The translations under genes were made by a program, and so were the position numbers. From assembly GCF_932526225.1 (NCBI RefSeq), contig NC_064040.1:15805994-15869993 (forward strand): a stretch of DNA of 64,000 nucleotides, in the 5' to 3' direction. This document shows, in pieces, positions 45,975 through 56,500 of this stretch (positions within the stretch are counted from its first letter, which is position 1; every line of letters begins with the position of its first letter). The notes below the pieces were generated by a model that was not told the DNA's origin, did no database searches, and saw only the letters and a program-made list of their open reading frames with translations. This stretch comes from Nematostella vectensis (taxonomy: Eukaryota > Cnidaria > Anthozoa > Actiniaria > Edwardsiidae).

Positions 45975-47921
45975 GGGGGTACATGAACCCCTCTCTAGAT
46001 CTCCTTGGGACATTATGTGAGTCCTGTGTAAACAGTGACACAATGTTACCATCATTGCATCATTTCCAAATGGCAAACATTGTTCTGTCAGTCAAAAATG
46101 ATGTCCTCATATACATGTTCCAAGTGGAAGCAATTTTTAACCCTGCATATCCATTATTTTTTTATTAGACTATTGGCTACTCAACTCTGGCTTTAGTGTG
46201 AGCACTAAAGGATTACAAAACATAGGTTTGTCTGCTTGTTAAATTTGAAAGTTATCATATTTGTGTGACAGAAGTGTATTTGCAAATATATTTTTAAGAT
46301 CTTATCTGAGTTGGCCTCCTAGAGAGGAATATACAAGGTTGAAGAAACATTTTCTCTTTGCACATGTTCCTGCAATAGGAACAATGTTTCCATTGATGTC
46401 TTTGAAGAAAACATCACAGAAACATTGGCATGATTCAAGGACCGTCCTCTAGCTGGGACTTGCATGGCAAACTCATCTAAGCAAGGAATACCCCCTTTCT
46501 CCCCCCCCCCCCTCCCTCCACCACCACCACAATCTACGAAATTCCTTTGCCAGCAGGAGCCTCTATGCTATGTATTTTGCTTGGCTGATGTCACTTAAGA
46601 AACCTATGCCAAAACTTGAAAAGGTTCCTGATCTAGACACCATACAAGATACAGGTGCTGACCAAGCTCTTGACCACGCTGACTAATGCATGTGTGGTTA
46701 GTAACAACCACTGCCGACATTACAGATGCTCAGAATTTGACAGATCTCACACGACATGTCCATGCAGGTTTTGGCAGTATTTTATAACTGAATACGTAAA
46801 GTGTTGTCTGATGCACTAGTCATTTGAAACCCCCACCCCCATGGTACCGGGTAAGTGTTGGTCTAACGTGGGGGTTTAGAGCACTTTTGAAGGAGAATCT
46901 GTCCTGAGGGGGTGGGGGAATTGACAGTTTTTGACTCTAAGACTTATCCCCACCGTGGGGGTTTGGGACAAGTGAATAGTGTCTCAAATATCATGTTAGT
47001 TTCTGGCTTGAGACTCTTCTGTAGCAAGCAATTCCATGTATCAGCGTGTGGCATGCTGCGCGATGACATGTGCAAAAACGATATTAAAAAAAAAAACAAT
47101 GCCAGATGAAGATGATTTATTTTTCCATCTTTTTTTGTAACTGTTATCTTCATAGTAACTGGTATAAATGTACTTGCTAAAGTGTACTGTCTTTGAAAGA
47201 TAAAAGCTTATTTCAGATGACTTGTTGTCGGGTTGTTGCCTTTAGTTTGCATCCCAAGGGGAAGGGGCATTTTTAAAACCGCTGTTTTGTCCCAAGGGGG
47301 GTGGGGGCTTTTCTCGGTTTTGTACAAGGTCAAAGTCTAACCCCCCACCCTTCCCCGGGGCCATGGGGGTGGGGGTTTCAATTGACTAGTGCATAAAGAG
47401 GCCTCTGCTCAGGGAATCTACAAGACATCCTCAGGAAAGCAATGACAAACTCTGTTTTTACATTTGGACCCTGAATTATGAAGCATAGTTATGTGCATAA
47501 AGAACGGTTTAGAAATCTTTTTATTTGTAGTAGCTTCCTAAAAAATGATGAAGTTCTTTGGAATGTTACAATGATCTAGGTTGTTTGGGAGCCTTTGTTT
47601 GTTCAAAACCGCTGTGAATGTTCGACGGTTATAGTAAAACATCTACTGAACGCTGAGGCTACTTACGGCGTAAAGTAGTATTTTGTGATCTTTGTCTTCC
47701 TTGGGGTACAACATGTTGTTACTTGAAGAAAGAGGAAAAGAAACATCATAAGGATCAAAAGTAAAGAAAAAAAAAGATTTGATCGGAAAGAAGTTAGCCA
47801 TCTTTGTGTGTCTGAGTTTATGGGCAAGAAATGAGATGAATACCAACCATTCTTGGCAAAACTTGATCCCAACAAACCCAGGACCATCACTTCTGCTATT
47901 TGAACGAAACATCGAAGACAT
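43894..47921 (-). CDS. POLR2I: RNA polymerase II subunit RPB9
   Basis: Six exons join in one frame to 129 residues: 47921-47848, 47721-47667, 45854-45781, 44384-44310, 44156-44105 and 43953-43894, all with GT-AG borders. RPB9 is a small zinc-ribbon subunit of Pol II at the jaw, acting in start-site choice, elongation and transcript cleavage. The N-terminal zinc ribbon reads [11 protein letters not shown] then NNMLYPKED, with CRNC completing it. The linker has [20 protein letters not shown]. The C-terminal ribbon has [16 protein letters not shown] and [15 protein letters not shown] before the TAA. All eight zinc-binding cysteines are visible. Length and every block match the animal family (about 125 residues). 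It is divergent from the CH/SAM gene. Introns 2 and 3 carry a MITE and a small ORF. Confidence 0.97.
44808..44975 (-). CDS. Candidate 55-residue small ORF inside an RPB9 intron
   Basis: An ATG-initiated frame runs from 44975 to a TGA at 44808-44810 within RPB9 intron 3, on the same strand. The peptide begins [13 protein letters not shown] and continues with a predicted helix ([20 protein letters not shown]) and the [11 protein letters not shown] block. Composition and pattern look coding, unlike the flanking repeats. It could be an alternative RPB9 exon, an independent small gene or a retrocopy fragment. I do not recognise the family. The Cys before the TGA is a weak reason to consider selenocysteine recoding, but no SECIS-like element was seen. 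Confidence 0.35.
   Translation of the reverse strand: MRKREVGLVIPGCYTARTKQKKIADILSNEIRNVRARYPDFELDIEQDTTLAYQC
45122..45420. repeat. ~96-bp tandem repeat, three copies
   Basis: The unit GTAAAATTTTGATGTTTAG...TTTATCATCCAGTTGCTAGC is repeated about three times and lies in RPB9 intron 3. The first copy is more diverged than the other two. Confidence 0.9.
45458..45582. repeat. 18-bp tandem repeat, about seven copies
   Basis: Unit CTCTATCTAATAAACGCC with one or two substitutions per copy. A related CTCTCTAATAAACGCC also appears near 44695. Confidence 0.92.
45958..45979. repeat. (TG)n followed by G22
   Basis: A TG dinucleotide tract runs into a run of 22 G in RPB9 intron 2. Confidence 0.9.
46811..47394. 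mobile_element. 584-bp MITE-like element with ~41-bp inverted ends
   Basis: ATGCACTAGTCATTTGAAAC followed by CCCCACCCCCATGG at 46811-46845 is inverted at about 47354-47394 with a few mismatches. It lies in RPB9 intron 2. Interior C/G-rich blocks (GGTGGGGGTTT) repeat the ends. No target duplication was evident and no transposase is encoded. Confidence 0.65.
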
Positions 47922-48087
47922 TTTCGTTGATAAAGCGGAATGAATAGATCAAACGAAGAAGTTTCTTGACATAAGTTCCACAACCGAACAGATTTCAGAA
48001 TTGGTCAGCGGTAGTAGATCTATTTGATTGGTCGATGCGCATAGACTTGCTATAAATTTATCATAATAGACAAAACTCATCAAGGAA
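47922..48087 (-). promoter_or_regulatory. RPB9 promoter region with CCAAT boxes
   Basis: On the minus strand, CCAAT occurs at 48004-48000 and 48031-48027, about 80 and 110 bp upstream of the RPB9 ATG. A housekeeping CCAAT promoter is plausible. The transcription start was not defined. Confidence 0.45.
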
Positions 48088-48160
48088 GTTTCCATAGTGT
48101 AGTGGTTATCACGTCTGTCTAACACACAGAAGGTCCCCAGTTCGAGCCTGGGTGGAAACA
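48088..48160 (+). tRNA. tRNA-Val (anticodon AAC)
   Basis: A 73-nt cloverleaf. Acceptor GTTTCCA pairs with TGGAAAC, with discriminator A. The D arm contains TAGTGTAGTGGTTATCAC (A box). The anticodon stem TCTGT/ACAGA encloses CT-AAC-AC, so the anticodon is AAC. The T arm is CCCCAGTTCGAGCCTGGG, with B box GTTCGAGCC. No intron. CCA is not encoded, as expected in eukaryotes. It lies between two divergent Pol II genes. Confidence 0.97.
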
Positions 48161-48181
48161 GTTTTTTTTTTTTTTTTTTTT
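48161..48181 (+). terminator. RNA polymerase III T-run terminator
   Basis: A G followed by an uninterrupted run of about 20 T immediately downstream of the tRNA-Val gene, far more than the four or five T needed. Confidence 0.9.
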
Positions 48182-48697
48182 AAATAAAATCGATTATTTT
48201 TCTGCCACTTCTTTTAATTCCCTGGTGACTAATTTCTATTTTTGAAGCACTATTTCATGTCACTGATAGAACGATGTTTTGAATCTTAATTGTTTAAAAT
48301 ATTTTTGTTTTGTTTTACAGTGTTTGTTTATTATAAATAGCTGCCCTAAGGGTTCGGAAATATAGTCGTGCCTAAATGCACGAGTACTGTTCGTAGTAGA
48401 AATGCTCTCTAGCTTTGGGCATTTGCATTGGTTTACAGTCTTCCCAAAGTCACAGCCAAACAAATCTCAGTCTAAAACGGAAATTGACATTTCAACAGGT
48501 TTTGTCACGACAAGATGTTATCTTAACTTGAGCGCTTACCTAGAAAAATAAATTTTGCCCAAGATTAAAATATGCTACATTTTAATTCAAACCAAAGCAA
48601 AGAAATCGGCTCATCTTTGATTTGTTGATGAGTCTATAAATGTTTTTTTCACAAAATGACTATAAGAAGTTAATTGCGAACGGATAGCGACGAACAA

Positions 48698-48702
48698 CCA
48701 AT
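48698..48702 (+). promoter_or_regulatory. CCAAT box upstream of the CH/SAM gene
   Basis: ACAACCAATCAGC lies about 155 bp before the chosen ATG. The frame upstream of the ATG is open by chance through this promoter-like stretch, which supports starting translation at 48857. Confidence 0.45.
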
Positions 48703-48856
48703 CAGCATACGGCATGCCGCGTTTCTGTCACAGCTCACGGCATTGAATTCAGCACAGAAACTATACATATCCCTGGGAGGCCGGATAAAACAGCAATACG
48801 TGCGTCAAATTGGTTATTATTATGGCAGAATAACGCCAACAGAACGAATAGAAGAT

Positions 48857-51800
48857 ATGGCGGATTTAAAGCATGGTTTGGGGCATACTAGGAAGCAAAA
48901 GGGTAGAATTGGCGTAGGCCTCGGTCAACCCGTTGTAAGTTGGTTGTTCACTCAGCATTGGAATGCAGAGTTTATCGATTTTGATTTTGGTTTATTGACT
49001 TTTGTTTCCGTTTCGCAGTTAAGCTGGGACAACGATGTAGAACTCCAACCTACTAGTTCCTTTGGTACAGCTACATCAGCCCAAAGCACAAATCACAATT
49101 CACGGGGATCGAACTATCAACCGGTTGCTCAAACGTGGGCTGTTGGTGGAACGAAACACGCGTTTACCTCAAGCGCTCGACGCAAGGAGAAAGAAGCTTT
49201 CACCAACCATGTTTTTCACCCTAAAAATGCTCCCGTGAAAGTGTCTGTCACTGGAGAATGGGCTTTGCAAGGATGCGAGGTAAATGGGAATAATACATGA
49301 GAGATCGATTAAGTTTTATTTGACCGTGAAATACTTGTTGTCAATGTCAACTTAGAGGTGTCGTGCATTCGCGCGTTGAAAATTTATCTGAACACACGTT
49401 AAAACCCTCCTTGATTAATAAACTTCAACTATTATCTTGTTTATTTAAATCTTTGTTTTAACCTTGATTCCACAGGATTACACAATATGGACAAATCTGC
49501 TCATGAAACGCGGAAGGCACCGTCAAATTACAGATATCCGAAAGTCAATTGGCGATGGTCAAACATTGGTCTATATGCTAGAAGTCCTAGGTAGGTATGA
49601 TATTTGTAGTGTGTTCCCGTGCTACTATCCGTGTTTAATGTCGACCACATCTGTTAATCTTAAGTGCTTCCTTAACCACACAAACCAGACAGACACGCGA
49701 GAAAATTTAAGCTTCAAGTGACGTTATTTTAGTGAAATGCTTATTTTGCTCAAAGCGTGGATTATCTATATTTACATTATTTACAATGGAAAATGACACC
49801 ATAATGTGAAATTTATCCTGCCTTTAGAATTTATCCTGACAGCACAATTTTACTTTTTGGGGGGCACGTTAAAACTATACCACCCCATTCAAGGGTCCAT
49901 CATGACTATTATAATTAATTATTTTACATGAATGATCAATACAATAATTAAACTTTAAACTGTCTGTAAGGATATATAAGTTACAAAATGCAGTTTGTTA
50001 TTTCTTAGATTTACAAAAGTAATTCATGCATGATATCTTCATGTCTTCAGCTTCCTGTAGGGCACTTGGTTTGTGAATTAGAGAGTATTGAAACTGTCAA
50101 AACGTGCATCTTCTTATTTATTTTATTTTGCTTTTTATTTATACGATTTGACCGGAGGCTGTGCTAGTCGATGGCTAGTAGACCTCGATCACATCACATA
50201 AAATATACCTAAAAAGTCCTTTATTTCAACTAATACATAATTTTTTTTTGTAACTTTAGAGATCAACCTAAAATAATTAGGTGATTTCTAATTTCTAACA
50301 CAATCTCATAGGCCTTAGAACCTTTGATGGCACCCTGACATAATGTGCCTTGAATGGTGATAGCTATGGAAATCAAGTGCAGTGCAAAACAATTGGATGA
50401 TTTCATTCTATTGTGTTTGGTTATTAAACAAAATCAAATGCCAAAGAAGTTGTGAATTCAATTTGGTTTGATTTTCAAACACCTTCTAATAATTCATTAT
50501 ATTTTTTTTTAAAGGTACCAATTCCATCTATTCCACATTAAATTTGCTTGCTGCCTAAGTCAGAATATCAAATCCAAACACTATCAAATAAAATCATATA
50601 CAATTGGACATATTCAAACAAAAACGAGTTTTCGATTGTGTACGACTGGCTTAAAAAGTTGTGCTTGTCAAAATTGGCACACAGTCGGCATAAACATGCT
50701 TCTTATCCCTCTTAAAGAACTTTTACTCCCTTCATGAATTGCTGTTGCACTTTCAAATCGCTTTGGGTCATTTATTGTATTTTTTGTATTGTTTTTTAAG
50801 GGCTTATGCACAACTGAGCATGGAGTGAATTGAAATAAAGTGATCATTTCCTTCTTCCCTCATCACTGAAGTCTCCCTATGACACCAACATGTCCCTTAC
50901 TCACCTTAAACTCTCACTCCATGTATTGCAGTATCAAATTTCCTGGTTGTCTCATTCCCCCCTCATTGGAGCCTTTCTATGTCACATGTCAAACCTAACA
51001 AATAAATTATTGTGTACATATGACTAAGATCTTTTAAGAATACCTTCTCAAATATCTGCTTTGATATTCTGTTGATCAAAAGGGATTGTTATTTCCAGGG
51101 GAAGGGGCCAATTTAATTAAAAAAAAAAACAAGCTCAACTTTGTACATGTCCCAAAATTAAACTATTTTTATTTTGTAAAATATGGTTAAAAGGAAAGGG
51201 CCTCTTTATTAGGTGACATGGTCATAGCTAGAAATTTGGCGCTAGGATGGGTGGGGGGGGGGGGGGGTTGGGAGGGAATCTTCACATTTAATAGTAATAG
51301 CTAGTTATCGCCTTTTGGCACATGGTTTATTCATAATTTAACTCCTCCTCCCTTCTTGTCTTTGAATTTTAGTAAAATGGTACAAGGTAAAATCCACAGA
51401 TTTACCTTCTGTCGTTATGTTTTTTTTTTTACTTCTGAATGACCTTCCAGGAAATCCTGAATACACCCATTGTGTCAATACTTTTTTTGTGGGGGGGGAC
51501 TAATAGGTGTTGTATGCAAAATTGGTTATGGGTTTATTTTGTCATCACATTTTAGTAATGCTTTATGAAGGCTTGATTACTTTGTCAAGTTTGCCAAGAG
51601 TCCTATTTACATTCAGTATCATAGGAAAACTCAATGTGTATGACTATTGCAAGTAGCAGTAAAGACAACTAAGCTAGTGTCAGTAAGACCTAGGAAGTCA
51701 TTGACAGGTTAAGGAACACAGTGCCCCAGTAGCTAGGGGGCATTTGACTGTAATCAGTGTAATCCTTTTAGAGTTAAACCTGTTTGTAAAATGCTCCTGA

Positions 51801-53447
51801 CAGCTAAAATCAATACTGTTGTCATGCTAACTAGGTTTACCATTATCCTAATAGAAAGCTTTTTACTTGAACAATGCAGTTGACTCAAGGTTGTCACATG
51901 TTTTTGTGGGATGCAAACAATTCAGATTATTCTATTAGCTTCATTTCTGAGCATTCCTGTAATAGGAATAGTTTGGGTCTGGTCCTTGAAGTTAATTTGG
52001 CAGCAAAGTTTGAAGTGGCGATTGTATTATGGAAGAATAACATGCTAAAGTGGGCATGGAGTCGTTCATGTAAATACATTTACTTTTTAATCTATTGTAC
52101 CTTAGTCTGCTTGGCATAGAATAATGTGAATTTTTGTTGTGCATTGTTATAGGAAGAGCTATGTTCTCAGCGAAAACTTTATTGCAATTTCAATTTTTTT
52201 AAACTAGTTGAGGCTTTCTTCGACAAGGACAGTTTTATAGTAGATTGTTTCAAACTTAGGGTAAATTCCTCACAAAATTGCAGTTCCTTTATATTGTACA
52301 TACCTCACAACTGAAAAAAAAAACATCACATCATGTTTTTAATTTCTTTCAGCTCAAGAAAAAATACCTGGAGTTTATGCCAAGCCAGTGACCAGAGCTC
52401 AGAAGCTGGAAAATCTTCAACTCTGTATGAGCTTTATGGGCAACAGAGAAATAAATCTGCAAGGGATCTATGTAGGAGGTGGGCTTATTACACTACAATT
52501 ATAAGTATTCAGGGGTTTTATTAAGTTTTAGAGTAGGCTATAGAAATTGATAAGTAGGGGGTGGAAGTTATTAGTTCATATTAATAAAACATTTATCTTT
52601 TTTTAAAGTAGCTGACACTCTGAAAATAGCAGCTGGTTCCACCTGCTGCTGGTCCTAAATGAAACCTCTGAGTACTAAGTGTTGCTTTTTTAAGTTTGTT
52701 TTCAACCTTTTCCCCCTTAAATGAGGGGAGATGTAATTGTTTGATACAGACTGCCTTTTTTAGATCTCATCGATGGAAATCTGAAATCTATCCTGGCCCT
52801 TTGTGGTAATCTCAGAAGAAGATTTGAGGTATGGTGGTGATAATCATAACCATGATAATACGATTAAGGATCAACCACTTAGCAATTGATGTAAATAAGT
52901 CGACAGTCTTTTAAAAGTCTGACTTCAAAGGCGATCACTAATAGCTTGCTTCTTGTGTTTAACAGGGAAGTTCTGAGAATACTCCTGATGGCACCAGACC
53001 TCCATCGTCACAGTCAACCAAGACAAATGAGACAGCACCCTCGTACAAAATGAACGGCCATACATCTCATGGAACAGGAAGGAAAGGTGCCACATGAAAG
53101 CTAGCTCTTCTGTTCTAGCAACTCTCAAGATTTCTTACCTTGCTATGTGCATAGCAAGTGATATACAGGGCATGAATGAATATCAATAAGTGCCAAAATG
53201 TTGTTTTTTCTTGTTATTTGAATCGCCAGACTTTACACATACAATATCCTTCTACTTCTACTTCTACTTGCGACCTTCCATGGTCTCAGCCCTGCATAGA
53301 TCCTTTTCTAAATCCTTTACCATCCACAAGAAACTGTTATTTGTTCCTGTAAATAGTCTTATCATTAATTTTATTTCCATTTTTTATTTCACCTACACGT
53401 CATAACGAGCCTCTGGCTCTTAGGTGTTTTTACGTGGTTAAATAAAC

Positions 53448-53532
<85 letters not shown>

Positions 53533-56500
53533 TCTTGTCATAGTAGCTCATACTGTAGTTATTCCTATTGATACAAGCAGCATCATCAAAATTTTGTAAA
53601 ATTATCAAAGTGATTTTAAAAACAATTCTATATAATTTTTAGGCTAAGTTCAAATGTTGTGTTATCCATGAGCCGTATTCACTGGAAATGCATGCAAATG
53701 AAGAAAAAAACAATCAACTGCATTCATTTGCATGCATTTGCATTGAATACGGCTCATGGATAATACAACATTTGAACTTAGCCAGATTTTATACCTTTAG
53801 TATCCAGCCTCGCTTATCCAGAGGTGTTTTATTTATAAGAATCTCAAAATTTCATTTTTATTCAGATTATGATGGTGATGTGAAGCCTCATGGTCATAGT
53901 TCAGGCTACCATTCTGAGGAATACTCCCCAACTCGTAAATCTGTATCGTCCATCCAACAAACCCCTGTGATGCCTGGCATGCTTGGTGATCCTGAAGCAG
54001 AAATCTTGCCCCTCCGGAGTGTTAACCCTGCAGATGTGATTGTGGTGAGTTAAATGTCTGAAGCTGCATCTGAAGCCATAAAAAAATGTCTGTAAACAAA
54101 GTGGTTTTTAGACAAGCAATCACAATTATAAATAAAGGTATAATCTTGTATAGAATAAAGCATGCATCTGAAGCTTTGTTGCCATAAAAAAATTCTGTAA
54201 ACAATGTGGTTTTTAGACAAGCAATCACAATTATAAATAAAGGTATAATCTTGTAAAGAATCAAGCATGCATCTGAAGCTTTGTTGCCATAAAAAATGCC
54301 TGTAAACAATGTTGTTTTTAGTCATTTTGGCCATTAACTTGCACTCTTGACAAATGTTTGCCATAATATGACAGGTGAATTTTTGCCTTTTTAACCAGTC
54401 CACTACAGAACTTGACAACAAAGTGGTATTGCAGACTGGAAAAATTGAGCAACGACGTCATCAATTACAACCTAACAACCACCATTTGGTGAGTTGCAGG
54501 GGAGGGACTGCAGTAGCCTTCTCAACAGTATCTTCTTTAATTTGCTTCTTTAACTTGCATAGACCAATTCTCATTATCGATACAATAATGATAAAAGTTT
54601 GTTATAAGGAGCTGTTTCAACGGATATTTTGGGTCTGGTTGCCTTGAGCTCACTTATTCTGTTTCCCTATAAAATGGAACCTAAATATCTACATAGATAG
54701 CAACTGGAGATTGGCGCAATAGCTCAGTGGTCCGGGCTTCGTTAGAGGGCCAAGGTTTGAACCCTGGTCAGATTTACTTGTAATTTTTTCAGAGGTGTAA
54801 TAGACCTGGTTCTTTACTGTACATTGGGGACTGTGAATCTCTCGTCTTCTTGGATAAGGACTTTAAGCCAGAGGTCCTGTCTCTCATCGAACATCATTAA
54901 CCTGTATTGGAGGATGTAAAAGAACCGCTGGGGACGCTGCCCGTGTACCCATCTTCAGTGACATGCTTACACTAACCAACACTCATGATTGTAAACTGCG
55001 TAAAGCAGTCTGTATCTACACACTGACGAGTAAAGTCAGTCACATGTGAAGCGCATTTGATCATTTCATTTAAATATGAGGGTCAAGGACCACAAGGCTG
55101 CATCAATATATCAAAAAATATTGCTAGCAAAGATTACTTCCCATATATTTTACTGTTGCTGAGTATATACTTATCGAGGCTTCAACTCTAGTTTGTTTGT
55201 TTGGTATTTTTTGTATCTTTTTCCCCAAGGGCTTTGATTAAGTCACATTCTTGATTCTTGCAGGACAATTCAGATGTTATATCACCTTCAGTAGAGGAGA
55301 GGCTGCGTTCATTGCTCAGTACGCCTAACCCTGGAGGGAACCCAGAAGATGTATGTATAGAAAGCTCATTCCCACATGCTGATTTGTTTAAGTATGTATG
55401 TCCATTCAGTGTTGGCCAGACTTCGGAAAATCTGACAGGATTCAACAGATTTTTGGGCCCAATTTTACACTTTATAAGCAGAATTCATGTTCTAGGGTTA
55501 CATTTTTGGACTATAAAAGCGGGCTCGTCTTAAATAAGCGCTAGGGAAAAAGCATATTCACGTCACATTCTCCCAGACCTTGCTATGCTCTGTGGTTAAG
55601 GTCCTTTTTTCGATTGTAGGAAACTGAAGATGAGCTAATTATTCCGCCGCCTCGACATCGTACCGAGACACACAACGATGAAAAGTTTAACGTGGAAGAG
55701 AGGCTCAGGTCCCTGCTAGATGTGGCAGCAGATGATTTCTCAGATGACGATGATGATGATGATGGTGACGACTTTGAGCCTAAGAGGGAGGAGACGTTTA
55801 AGCAACTTGATAGAATTGGTTATGTGGTAAGAAAGAGAAATTCTTATCAGAATGTTTAAGAAATTCGAATCAGAATGTTTAAGAAATCTCGAAATGACCA
55901 TCAAAAACAAAGATTCATCGTTGATTGTATTGTGCCTTTCAGCCAAGTCACCCATCTGAAAGAATGCGCAATATAGAACAAAATAAAGGACGCAACGATA
56001 GCTTCAGTGGTGGCCGGAGAAAGTGAGTTCAACTGTCATATTACATGCTTTTTCCATTAGTTTTTCTATTGTGTATGCGCTGTGCAAACTGCGAGACATC
56101 TCAGCTGAGGCTGCAGAATGATGATAATGATGTAGTGCTGTTTACACATGAAAGGCATTCCGTGATGGGTTCTTATGCCACACGCTTTTGAGCAGTGACT
56201 GTGTGGAGTGCAAATATGGCCAATATTGCTAGAAATAACACACAACATTGCTTTCCGGCGAAATGCCACCACTGATTGCACACCATATTGGGCGTTGCAG
56301 CGAAGTAGCTGTTTAAAAAATCTATACAGTTCAAGATGATTTGGTGGATTGTTTTAAATGTCTATTATGTTTTTAAGTCGACCTGGTGCAAAACTTCCCA
56401 CCCCTCCTGCCCTCAGACGAGCCCAGCAAATGAAGAACCAGAGGAATGGGCCTGAGTCACTAAACACTGGGGGAAGCCTAGATCGGTCACGCAAGAAGCC

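Noticed and set aside
54717-54785. Possible functional tRNA gene
   Set aside because: A and B boxes are present, but the acceptor and anticodon stems do not pair. It is the head of a SINE.
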